Below are positions 1-9,545 of a stretch of 64,000 nt of DNA, in pieces. A program made the position numbers and the translations under genes. How positions within the stretch are numbered: position 1 is the stretch's first letter; each line of letters starts with the position of its first letter. A model generated the notes under the pieces. That model did not search any database, was not told where the DNA came from, and saw only the letters and a program-made list of their open reading frames with translations. This DNA comes from Helicoverpa zea (Eukaryota; Arthropoda; Insecta; Lepidoptera; Noctuidae), in NCBI RefSeq assembly GCF_022581195.2, contig NC_061461.1, forward strand, positions 11,718,001 through 11,782,000. Direction: 5' to 3'.

Positions 1-168
1 TTCTTAAATCAGATAACTGGCTTGTTGGTCGCAGTAGTCTTAAGAGCGACTGTCTTGCACTGTGTCCTGGGTTCGTTTCTTGGGTCAGGTCGGGCAAAAG
101 TGGGTTTTAAAAACCTTCATAGAACTGAAGCTGGGAGTCTTAGAAGTTAGCGGTGTTTGGGCGCAAAC

Positions 169-295
169 GTCATATGGTCGAAAATTGTATTAAAGAAAAT
201 GTGAGATATTTCATGACCTTGTCAGCCTTAATGGTCATATGGTCAAAAATTGTATAAAAAAAATGTGAGGTATTTCATGTGCTTTTCACAGCCTT
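169..295. repeat. Local tandem duplication, two ~62-bp copies
   Basis: Two adjacent copies, about 169-230 and 233-295, offset by 64 bases. Both contain CATATGGTC, then AAAATTGTAT, an A-rich run, a GTGAG.TATTTCATG block and a final CAGCCTTA. The copies differ by scattered substitutions, so the duplication is not brand new. No reading frame is carried. The family is not recognised. Confidence 0.8.
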
Positions 296-910
296 ATTTT
301 TTGAATATCAATTAACCTTATTGTTTCAATTCTTTCAAGGCTAGAGGCACGCTTTCATCTGAGACTTAAATGTTAAAATGTAAACATAGACTTGTTATTT
401 CTTCAGGGAAAACACGCGTATCATTAGGTATGCTAAATACTTAAAACAAAGTAAGTTCAAAGTTTTTGACACAACACACTAGACCTCGGTAATCCACGAG
501 ATCTGTGCTCCAACGGGGTCATTAAAATAAACGAGGGAATTTGAAGCGAAACCGCGGGGCAAGCATAACAGTGTCTAATTTCTGTCGCAAATACAAGTTA
601 AGAACACATGTTGGAGTATGAATTGTACAATGTAAGATACTTTGTAAACAGTTGGTTTACATAAAGGTGGGATATATAGAATTTTGAATTGGCCACAAAG
701 GTTCTGCTCGATTGATAATATTGCTTTAATCAAAACCATTTTTTTTTGTAATGCATTAACCTAATTTTTCAGTATTGATATAAATTTGTCATAATATATA
801 AAATTAATTCGCAAAGTTGCATAATTAAGTGGGAAAGCGCTTAATCTGGTGGTTTGATTTTATTTTACAAATTATAGAAATTATTTAAACCTAATAGAGT
901 AAAACACAAC
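296..910. other. Unique AT-rich non-coding stretch
   Basis: No open frame with protein-like content, no inverted repeat and no recognised interspersed repeat was seen. The sequence is AT-rich with short A and T runs. Confidence 0.5.
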
Positions 911-943
911 TGAGAATCTCTTTTATGGGAAGTTGGTTAAAAA
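911..943. mobile_element. Terminal fragment of the TTTTTAACCGA fold-back element
   Basis: This 33-base stretch reads TGAGAATCTC, then TTTTATGGGAAG, then TTGGTTAAAAA. It aligns with the right end of the complete element at 3,587-3,622, which reads TTGAGAACCTCCGC, TTTTTGGGAAG, TCGGTTAAAAA. Only this end is present. It is either a solo-end relic or a partial insertion. Confidence 0.55.
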
Positions 944-1096
944 CCGCGATTTCTACTCCCCCAAGCAACGCGCTCTACCTCATTAATACTGCACCGTCTA
1001 ATTTGAGTCGCGAACGAGCTAAGTCTAAGAACGCATAGTAAAGCCATAGTAATTACTGTTACAAAGGAGCGTATACACGCGACTCGACTACTGGAT

Positions 1097-1553
1097 AATC
1101 CACGCTACTGGTGTTATCCTTGCCTAATCCCGCCAACTACCGCGGTTTGTGTCATAAGCGGGAGCGAATAAGGGTTGTTACACACATAAGCGGGTCGGCA
1201 TTGTTGGTTCGGCAGTATATGTCGAACAACAGAGCCCACCCGAAGCAATTACTACCCTTACCTTACGTGGGTGTGACACATATATTTCGTTATGTACGTG
1301 TGAGCGCATAGAGATTCCCGAGCATTCATCTTCATATGCTTATTTGGTTTTGCCGCTTATGTGTATAGCAACCCTTACTGGTACGTTGTTGAAGAACTGA
1401 TTAATTATGTTTTCAGAGAGGTATATTAATATTTTATTTGTATACCTATTTGGAAGTATATTTATGATAGTGATATGATAACATTAATAGTTGACCACAA
1501 GTGTCATTATGACCACAAATATTATATATTAAATGAATTTATAAAAAAACTGA
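1097..1553. repeat. Copy 1 of a two-copy direct repeat, interrupted by a MITE
   Basis: Copy 1 begins at AATCCACG and runs to the A-rich AAAAAAACTGA. It shares two long blocks with copy 2 at 1,558-1,827. The first is ACTGGTGTTATCCTTGCC plus the CCGCCAACTACCGCGG region. The second is TATACCTATTTGGAAGT through TTGACCACAAGTGTCATTA. The shared blocks are offset by 462 bases at the left and 282 at the right. The MITE inserted in copy 1 (205 bp plus a 2-bp target duplication), less about 27 extra bases in copy 2, accounts for the difference. Confidence 0.8.
1171..1375. mobile_element. 205-bp MITE with 23-bp terminal inverted repeats and TA target duplication
   Basis: The left end AGGGTTGTTACACACATAAG (continuing CGG, 1,171-1,193) and the right end at 1,353-1,375 are inverted copies matching at 21 of 23 positions. 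TA flanks both ends (1,169-1,170 and 1,376-1,377). The neighbouring repeat copy lacks the element: at the matching point it reads GCGGATTACCGAAC with a single TA, giving a natural empty site. An inner hairpin GTTGGTTCG/CGAACAAC lies at about 1,203-1,231. There is no transposase, so the element is non-autonomous. A TA duplication is typical of the Tc1/mariner superfamily, but the family assignment is inference. Confidence 0.85.
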
Positions 1554-1557
1554 TGTA

Positions 1558-1827
1558 AAATCCACAGTACTGGTGTTATCCTTGCCTAATTCCGCCAACT
1601 ACCGCGGTTTGTGTCATAAGCGGTAGCGGATTACCGAACTGGGTGAGAAGAAGCGATTAATTTTGTACGTGATTGATGTAATGTAATCTAGTATGGAAAG
1701 AGGTTTATTAAAATTTTGTTGATATACCTATTTGGAAGTTTATTTATGATAATGATAATGTTAATGGTTGACCACAAGTGTCATTAAAAGTGTTGTATAT
1801 TAACTCAATTTATGAAAAAAAAACTGA
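1558..1827. repeat. Copy 2 of the two-copy direct repeat, without the MITE
   Basis: This copy directly follows copy 1 and holds the same blocks in the same order, ending in AAAAAAAAACTGAATA. It carries about 27 bases between the empty MITE site and the TATACCTATTT block that copy 1 lacks. It acts as an internal control for the MITE insertion. No coding content is seen. Confidence 0.8.
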
Positions 1828-2707
1828 ATATTAAAGATACGCAAAAGCAATTTAATATTTTTAAAATATAAATTAAATCCATACCTAATAAGTTAACCCC
1901 TCTGCTCGACAAGATTTTGACATATGACTATACCGTTGATTCGGCGGGATATTTTGAATCGCGACATGGAAGTCAAAAATTTGTACTAACTTTCAACACA
2001 TGAATTCTAAGTCCGTAATGCCTGATTAGAAGTATTTTACCTATAACTTTAGAGCTCACTTATTTGACAACAACGTGCAAAGGTCAAATGGGGTCAGTTA
2101 ATTCAGAAAAATATAATAATTACGGTGTTTTTAAGTCTATCGAAAAGTTAGGCATTTCAAATTTGGTGAAAACTTACCAATAAATAATCGCATCACTTTC
2201 TCAAACACAACACAAACGTCATATTTATAACATTTTCAATCCATTGCAATACATTTCGTGCACTTATTTATGTTCAATAACTAAAAAATCAGCACATAAA
2301 ATACACAATAAAAATGAACAATATTTACAAGATCAAAGTCACAGACAAGTAGAGTTTGGAATAGAGTTTTATTTTTTTTTTTCAATCATCGGTGTGCATT
2401 CGATACCTAAATCGGATATTTATTATAAATAATCGAATACCAATTTTATATATTTTTTTTAATAGCAACTTATTTCAATTTTATTTATTAATTTTAAATT
2501 ATAGGTTCAATTTGTTTTTGTTGTTAAGAAAAAAGATATTTAAGTTTTATGAAAGTTTTTAGCATTAAATTTTTATATGTATTATTTATTTTGGTGTTGC
2601 GTCATTCGTAATAATTTTTAACTTTAATTGAATTTTTATTACCTATTACGGAATTTTAATTTATTCTTATATTATTTCTCAACAATTCTAAGATTTTTGT
2701 TTCGGCG
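1828..2707. other. Unique AT-rich non-coding stretch
   Basis: Very AT-rich sequence with long T and A runs, especially 2,370-2,680. No recognised repeat, RNA gene or credible exon was seen. Short open frames here encode low-complexity Phe/Ile/Tyr/Asn-rich peptides, as expected from AT-rich DNA. Confidence 0.5.
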
Positions 2708-2720
2708 GAGGGTAAGCCTG

Positions 2721-2827
2721 CTCATAGAGGTATTTAGCCTACTTCAATCGATCTCAGTGGCGTGCACTTGGAGAGGCCTATGTCCAGCAGTGGACTGCGA
2801 TAGGCTGATGATGATGATGATGATGAA
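2721..2827 (+). mobile_element. Extremely 5'-truncated RTE-type retrotransposon with 13-bp target-site duplication
   Basis: The body contains GGAGAGGCCTATGTCCAGCA followed by GTGGACTGCGATAGGCTG and a GATGATGATGATGATGATGA tail, which I recognise as a lepidopteran RTE-clade 3' end. The insertion is bracketed by perfect 13-base direct repeats GAGGGTAAGCCTG at 2,708-2,720 and 2,828-2,840. That fixes the element at 107 bases and shows target-primed integration with severe 5' truncation. No coding sequence is kept. The intact duplication argues for a fairly recent insertion. Confidence 0.9.
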
Positions 2828-2941
2828 GAGGGTAAGCCTGTTGTTCTGAAATATAATGCGATTTGTAACTACCAAAGTAATGTACTTATTTGGTGATGAG
2901 AAACAATAATAATAATTGATTGATTTTAAAGTCACCAAATA

Positions 2942-3622
2942 TTTTTAACCGAATCCCAAAAAGGAGGTGGTTCTCAATTTGGATGTTTGTTTTTGGTCGA
3001 AAGGGTATATTCCCCATATTTGTTATTAGGTCCAGGATCTGATGATGGAAACCTTGAGAAATCGAGGGCAACTCTCGAAAATTGTAAGCATAGATAAGGT
3101 TATAACTTGACACTCAGATGTATGTCTGATAACACTATGAAACAGTAAAGGTTTGGAGCTGACCTGATGATGGAGACCAGAGAAGGGCGAGGGATCTCGA
3201 CAACCGAACTTCTCTCGTCTCCATCTCCTTCACTGTTGCAGAGGCCTCGTAAATACGAATAATATAAGCATAAACACGAGAAAGTTTAAATATTCAGTTG
3301 TCGAGTTCCCTCGAACTTCACTGGTCTCCATCATCAGTTCAGCTCAAAACCTTCACTGTTGAATAGTGCTACCAGGCAAACACCTGAGTGATAAGATTTC
3401 AACCTATGTATTTCTGCAACTTTCGAAAGTCGCCCTCGATTTCTCAAGGTTCCATCATCAGATCCTGACCTGATGATAACGGGACCACCTCGGAAGTATA
3501 CGCTATCAAACAAAAAAAGAATCATTAAAATCGATAAATAAATGGCTGAGTAATCGCGTAACAAACATACAAAAAAAACGGTCGAATTGAGAACCTCCGC
3601 TTTTTGGGAAGTCGGTTAAAAA
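2942..3622. mobile_element. 681-bp fold-back (inverted-repeat) element
   Basis: The termini are TTTTTAACCGA (2,942-2,952) and TCGGTTAAAAA (3,612-3,622). The left arm, about 2,942-3,208, reads inward through TTCTCAATT, CTGATGATGGAAACC, GAGAAATCGAGGGC and TGATGATGGAGACCAG. The right arm, about 3,295-3,622, carries the same blocks in reverse complement. The arms differ in length because the left arm lacks roughly 60 bases found in the right. About 86 bases separate them. TA sits just outside both ends. The motifs match a repeat common in Lepidoptera whose class I cannot fix. It could be one fold-back element or two copies inserted head to head. No transposase is present. Confidence 0.75.
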
Positions 3623-4364
3623 TAAGTCGGCGGCGGCCATCTTTCCATCTTGGACCAGCTTTCGATGAACAGCGAACTATTTGCCCTTTCAAACAATGAA
3701 ATCGTCATAAAATTTTGCGATAACTACACCTAACTACGGCTCTCGTCAAATAGCTTTGCCGCTCAGTTAAAAAGTTGGAAGTAACGAATCGCCATTAAGT
3801 TTGGCAGGTCTACAGGAATCCTGCACATAAAACACCCGAAGAAATAAATAAGTCTTCATTTGCCGTCTTCAGAAACCCTAAAAACCGAAGATTTTTTTTA
3901 TTCCGGCTACAACGTATTTTCTACCACTGATTTTCTAGCATTTTTTTCAAAATAAATTAAGTCATTTTACTTTTCCTAATTTATTTTCAGATTATGGTAA
4001 GTACCTATACAAAAGTGCAATTTAGTAATATTATAATATAAAATTATTAAATCGATTCTTTATTTTAACGAATCGGATCATTCGATGCAAAACTTCTATC
4101 ACCGTCGCCATCTTGTCTATGCGTCTTCAAATTTAAAAAAAACAACTAATGTAAACAAACATGGCGAGTTCGATCAGAATTCCCGGTAATTACGATTGGA
4201 TTTTAAAAAGGTATATTTCTAACGGGATGCTAAATATGAAAGGTTTGAATGCGTAAAAATAATTTAAATTTATTTAGTTATTTTATTTAGTACTCACAAA
4301 TGTGGTTTGATTGGAAAGAAAATAAATATGAGCGTAAATAATTAGGAAAGTGTATGACTGATTC
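3623..4364. other. Unique AT-rich non-coding stretch
   Basis: No repeat, RNA gene or exon is supportable. A small GC-richer patch near 3,625-3,660 abuts the fold-back element. The rest is AT-rich. Confidence 0.45.
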
Positions 4365-4433
4365 GCAGACCCCAATTGGGGTCTAAACCGAGCTTACGGT
4401 GACATTGATGTTTAGACCCCGATTGGGGTCCGC
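4365..4433. repeat. Compound palindrome: two palindromic arms that are also inverted copies of each other
   Basis: Arm 1 (4,365-4,388) contains AGACCCCAATTGGGGTCT, a perfect 18-base palindrome at 4,367-4,384. Arm 2 (4,410-4,433) contains GACCCCGATTGGGGTC, near-palindromic at 4,415-4,430. Arm 1 and the reverse complement of arm 2 match at 22 of 24 positions across a 21-base spacer. The DNA could fold as one long hairpin or two short ones. It may be a MITE relic, a protein-binding site or a structured transcript. No family is recognised. Confidence 0.8.
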
Positions 4434-4977
4434 TACGGATTTGACGGTTAAACTGTAATTTTGACAGCCAATCTAATTTTAGAGTTTCTAAAATAAATAT
4501 TGCAAGCAATAAATTAAACTGATTTGATTTTTAATTAATAATTTAACTTTTTGCTGTAAAATAACTCTTCTCAATACACTGAAAATAATATTAACTTAGA
4601 AGGTTAAAAAACTAATAAGTTACTTTTTTAATCAATCTACATTATTTTATTTTAGAATCCTTAAATCCTTTCTTATTTATTTTCAATATCGATAATACAT
4701 CTCAAATTTGGCTTCCAAAATCATCCATACAGTCCAAAAAAATGCGCCAATCCATCTCCTATCACAACCACCATAGATCACACAAAAAACAGACAGGACA
4801 TTCAGACTCACTATCTACCTACATTAGAAACAGGTTGGTAAGCGCCGGGCGACCATACCTTGGGCCGCGTAACGGTCTCGCGGCCACTAACCCGGCTACC
4901 GAAGTACGCGACCAGCGACCACGCGCGTAACCACGTGGACCGTGGCTCCATATCCGAATTATTATCGAGTAGATGTG
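4434..4977. other. Non-coding stretch with a GC-rich patch at ~4,835-4,945
   Basis: AT-rich up to about 4,830, then a GC-rich patch directly before the SINE-like copy. The patch contains CGCCGGGCGACC and CTCGCGGCCAC. It may be the worn upstream part of the same repeat or unique sequence. Open frames here run into the repeat and look artefactual. Confidence 0.4.
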
Positions 4978-5212
4978 TTACCGCGGTTTCACCCGCGTAC
5001 TGGAGAAACTACTGCTAGTAGAAGGATAAATGTAGACTATGTTACTCGAGAAGAGTGTAGCTTTCCAACTATTGAAATAAAATATAAATATAATAATAAA
5101 AATAAAATAAAAATAAAATTGAAATAATTTTTCTAATCGATTCAGTAGTGTCGGAGCCGTTAGGGTACAAACAAAAAAAATATTACGCCTTTATTATTTT
5201 AGTATCTAGATA
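4978..5212 (+). mobile_element. SINE-like lepidopteran repeat with internal A-rich expansion
   Basis: The sequence reads TTACCGCGGTTTCACCCGCG, then GGATAAATGTAGACTATGTT, GTGTAGCTTTCCAAC, a TTCAGTAGTGTCGGAGCC block and GGGTACAAACAAAAAAAATA. It matches the copy at 63,343-63,549 block for block and is a repeat type I know from Lepidoptera (Metulj/SINE-like; the name is inference). An A/T-rich insert at about 5,069-5,118, flanked by ATTGAAAT on both sides, separates blocks that are contiguous in the other copy. It has no coding capacity. Confidence 0.75.
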
Positions 5213-5448
5213 TAGATTATTATCGCTGTTGCATCGATGTTTTGAAAATCGAGATATATACTTAATACATAAGCTCGAGTTTGTGTAAGAAAGTTTTTGT
5301 GTTTTTGCTGTATGTGGTGAGTGAAAGTGTATTCAGCAAATAGTAGTAAGGATTTAATTGGTTAAGAAAATAAAAAATACGTGTACATTATTTTAGGGTT
5401 ATTTAAAAAACTGGCAACTTAATCACTTTTTTTCATTCACCATGCCTA

Positions 5449-5519
5449 TTGAACTTGAAAATTCAAAATAAACAGTTGTTTTAAGAAAAACATACGTTTA
5501 TGTTGTCAGTGAACTTATC
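5449..5519. mobile_element. Partial copy of the GCCCAAGT...ACTTGGGC MITE family
   Basis: The stretch GAACTTGAAAATTCA, then TTGTTTTAAGAAAA, then GTTTATGTTGTCAGTGAACTT matches the middle and right arm of the MITE at 43,401-43,540. The left arm is not present. It is a truncated or decayed copy. Confidence 0.6.
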
Positions 5520-7243
5520 GTATCGTATCAATACTTCCTCTACATACGTCTCGTTAGACAACTCCCACGCAGTTACTTTTACGAGCTGTCGTTTTAAACT
5601 ACGAACCGAGTTTGTTTTGTTTTATGTCATAACATCCTGCCTTGGAGCCCTAATGAATCGCCCACGAGCTGTTTGTAAGTTGGAAAAAATATTACTTATG
5701 TTTTTGTGCTACGGAAACTGATGAAACTATTTATTTTTTAGGAGATTTATCTCCATAGGCTCTTTCTACACTTTTAATTTTCAATTTAAATTAAACTTAC
5801 TGAATTCATCTACCAACTCATTCTGATTAAATAATCCTATTTCTCACATCATGTCAAGCTTAAGCCTCTTTGTTAATTTTATCAAGACACACTCAACAGT
5901 TCCTCTTATATGTAAACAGAAACATTACTAACACATACATAGAAACATAGACTACAAACGTAAACACCCAACCCACACTAGTATTTTAAACCATACCATA
6001 CATACAAGATCTATGATATCTAACTCGGTCTGTCACCCACAGTCCTATCCTATCCTTCTATGTACATTTCCTACTCGCCTTTCATCACGGTTCGATTCTC
6101 AGGACATTCGCCATATTGACAGTTGACTGCAAACTGATGGTTGGTCCGTCAATACAGAGTATGTGCAGAGAAATGGTAGATAAGATAGGTGTATGCAGTT
6201 TTATGTGTGGTTTAGAAAAGAGAATAAAGATGTTGATAAACAATATTAATGACGTAAATATCTTTCGTTTCCTGAATGGTACCTACGTCTTTGGAGCTAT
6301 GAATAAATCTGAATGAAACTGAGCAAAATTATGTCTATGTCTAAGCAAAATTACATGTACAATATTCTAGGCAAAAGATAGGTCCTCGAGTACGTAAGTT
6401 TGCCTATATCAAATCGGTATTTTTAAGCAGTATTTGAAACTACACAATGGGCGTATCGCAACACTATAAAATAGCTTACAACAAAAGAAATAGCATTCAA
6501 ATCGCTTGCTATAAAGACATCTTTTCATAACACAAAGACAAAAGATAAAAGAAAATACTTCGCTAAATCACTTGTCTTTCCCTTAGAAGGCTGAATCTTT
6601 TTTGTGACTCTATTATGATAATTATGGAGGCCCCACGATTTTATGTTGAATGAAATTAATTTTGAGACACTGGGATATTATGATAAAATGTTATTAGATA
6701 CTTTGGGTAACGGAGTGGCAATGTTGTTTGCAGATATTAAAAACACTTTGTCACTTACAAGTAATAACAGTTAACACTATATTCTTATATATGTAATTTC
6801 GGAGTCATATCGTAGTGGTGTATAATTTGCTTGAATAGTAATATCTAATGCTTATTTTCTGTTTATTAAATCATAACTGTTTAATTCAACTACAATATAG
6901 CCTGTTTTATGTTAAACCATTATCAAATTAATCCATGCTATCATTTTCAAAATTATATATCGTCCTACAAATGTATTAACATATAAAAGAAGCCGAAAAC
7001 TAAATCATCTCTATATCAAAAAGCATTCTCACCATCACGTCAATGATATTTCAACATACTCTCCAAATTCCCATCGATATTTACCTGAAACAGAAAGAGA
7101 TCAATCATTAATACATTTCCTTTACTCAATCTGGCACTTACTCTACATAATTGACTTACTAATATTTATTTTACTTCTAAACCTTCCCATGTTACTCGCA
7201 AGACGAAAAAGCATCACACGAAAGCGGGTTATCCAAACATGTG
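5520..7243. other. Unique AT-rich non-coding stretch
   Basis: No recognised interspersed repeat or exon. A B-box-like GGTTCGATTCTC at about 6,088 has no A-box partner upstream and is not called as a tRNA. The small open frames (for example 6,116-6,316) look like chance. Confidence 0.45.
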
Positions 7244-7252
7244 TGTATGACT

Positions 7253-7469
7253 GTCATTGAACATCTTTGGCAGTCGTTACGGGTAGTAAGAAGCCAGTAA
7301 ATCTGACAACCAGTCTCATCTACGGGTATTGGGTTGCGAGGGTAACTGGGTTGAGGAGGTCAGATAGGCAGTCGCTCCTTGTAAAACACTGGTACTCAGC
7401 TGCAACAGTTTAGACTGGAAGTCGACCCCCAATATAGTCGGAAAAAGGCTAGTCAGATGATGATGCCTT
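7253..7469 (+). mobile_element. 5'-truncated non-LTR retrotransposon 3' end with (ATG)n tail
   Basis: Recognisable blocks are GGCAGTCGTTACGGGTAGTA, AGAAGCCAGTAAATCTGACA, GGGTAACTGGGTTGAGGAGG, AGACTGGAAGTCGACCC and AAAAAGGCTAGTCAGATGATG. This is a 3' end seen repeatedly in lepidopteran genomes, ending in a short GAT/ATG repeat as RTE-type elements do. A 9-base direct repeat TGTATGACT flanks it at 7,244-7,252 and 7,470-7,478 and is probably the target-site duplication. No coding region is kept. The exact clade is inference. Confidence 0.75.
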
Positions 7470-7478
7470 TGTATGACT

Positions 7479-9379
7479 TGCCAACTCGACCGCAACTGAG
7501 CGTTCCCTAGCTTACGCATACAAGCACAACATGTAAATTTACACACAAGTATGGATCACCCGCTTTAGTGAGATACTACCATGGAGAACAAAATGACTAG
7601 CGGAAGTGCCATCTCGGAAAATCTTCTAAGACAGTCGCGCCAAAATGCAGGCGTGCGGGGGACGAGGAAAGTACTGTCTTCACCTTTACACGCCTACTTA
7701 ACCAAAAATCGTTGACAGATGTCTCAATGAACCCGAACGCCTCGTTAACTCACTCGTAACTGATCGTTTTAGTTTGACTCAGATGAAGATGAAGGCGTCT
7801 GACCTACCTACAATATGGTAACTCCGCTCTTTCCTTACTCCGTGGATACGCCTAACATAAGTGAAAATAAACAATAGTGTCTTTACGGTTGCTTTAAGCT
7901 GGAGTGAGCAAACATTAGTGCCCGTACGAGACTTATCTATTTGTAACAGATACACGAGTATTGATTTAGCGACATTTTGATAACGTTTGTTTGTGTGTGT
8001 GTTTGTTTGTAGGCTGTGTACTGTGTGTAGTGGATGGATTACATGGGTTCTGTCAATGTACACGGTAGTTGTGTCGTTGAAGGCCTGCTCTGGTAGTTTT
8101 ATGGGAGATTTTTCGGAAGTAGAGAACATTTTATTGAACAGTAAACATGCACTTATGCTTGTTACCTAAATACTATATTTTTTCACTTAAAATTCGTCTT
8201 GCGTCTGTGTTACGTTGCAATGTTTACTTAAGTCTCCAAACATATTTATCACCAAAAACAACATAAGTAGGTACGACATTAATACAATCCAAATGAACAA
8301 ACAGTAGGTACTGTACCAAAAATGCAAACCATTACAAACCAATGTTTAATCAAACCCATTTACAGAAACATTAATATTAATGCAGCGCCACGTTTGCATT
8401 TAGCGAATAATTTAGTAAATACTCGATAGCAAACAAAGCCGGGAGAGACCTAGGGCCTAGTGTACAATGACGCCAACATAAATAGAAATTCAAAGGCTTT
8501 TGTGAATTAAGATAACAAAATATCGAAATATAAAGTTACATGCCGACGAAATCCCTTGGAGACAAAGCGACGGACAGACTTCAGCGACGATGGGGAGGGT
8601 GCAGGGTTGCCACAAGAGAAAACGTAGAAAAAGAAATAAATCTTGATAAACTGAACATTTCTATGAAACAAATATGAACAACAACAGAATTGTTTCTGCA
8701 CTTCCCTAACAAGGACAGTTAAAACGACTTCAAAACCGACATGAATTAATTATCCTAACAGAACAAAACCCCATAACATTTCACACATATGAAGGCAAAA
8801 CTCAGTCGAAAAACAATTCGTTCACACAAATTGTTAGAAACAACAGCAGCTTGCAAAACTCGACACACGCTTGCAACTTGACTTGACAAACATTAATGCT
8901 TGACAAATCAATGTCAAAAACAATTGGAACTCCAAGAAGTCATTGTTGCAAGTTAGTCGACAGCCCTACGCACGAATGTTGTTTCCCGCGACGCGATTGC
9001 AGCAATATTACTTATGAAATAAAAGAGGTCGGGAGCTCCTTTCGAATTGCAAATTTCCGTAACTTATGCGCCTCCTCGAATCTCCATTAGCAAATTACTG
9101 GTGTCTTCCGCGTAGCTTTGCGTAACACTTACAATATGTCTACAATGAACACTGGCTGTATATCATCTGGAATCACTTTCCTAACTTATGATAATAGACG
9201 GAACGGCCATGATGGACATCAATCTTTGTTTTTTCGGCGCTCGGAGCGTTGATAATTTTATGATCCCCGGAATTATTTATAACTTATGTTATTCACTTCG
9301 GAGTGAATACGCTCACTTGAAATAATTAAATCTTCAATTTCTTTGTCGCGTCTTACAACAATGCTTTCGATAAAGATAC
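7479..9379. other. Unique non-coding stretch
   Basis: A short GTTTGTTTGTGTGTGTGTTT low-complexity run lies at about 7,985-8,012. The 116-codon minus-strand frame at 7,779-8,129 has no recognisable domain and lies partly across this run. No repeat family, exon or RNA gene is supportable. Confidence 0.45.
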
Positions 9380-9545
9380 GTATTTCTTGTTGACGTCTTT
9401 TTGTTTGGGCTCCCTTGCGCAAACAAGTTGGGGCGCGTGGCCGCCGTATTATCGTGTCGGGTGTTAGCGCATAATACCTGTAAGAATTAGTTTGTGCAGG
9501 CCGCACCGCGGGGTGAACGTATAGCGTCCCGGGCCCCTCCACTCG
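9380..9545. other. GC-rich island
   Basis: The sequence is richer in G, C and CpG than its flanks and includes GGGGCGCGTGGCCGCCG and GTCCCGGGCCCCTCC. No credible start codon plus splice donor pair was found. In an AT-rich insect genome such islands can be promoters or conserved regulatory DNA, but nothing here decides it. Confidence 0.3.

Noticed and set aside
4742..5127. Open frames across the GC patch and the 4,978 repeat
   Set aside because: They read through a non-coding SINE-like repeat. The lysine/asparagine-rich end comes from its A-rich expansion.
6085..6100. B-box-like GGTTCGATTCTC
   Set aside because: No A box, acceptor stem or anticodon arm upstream. Not a tRNA gene.
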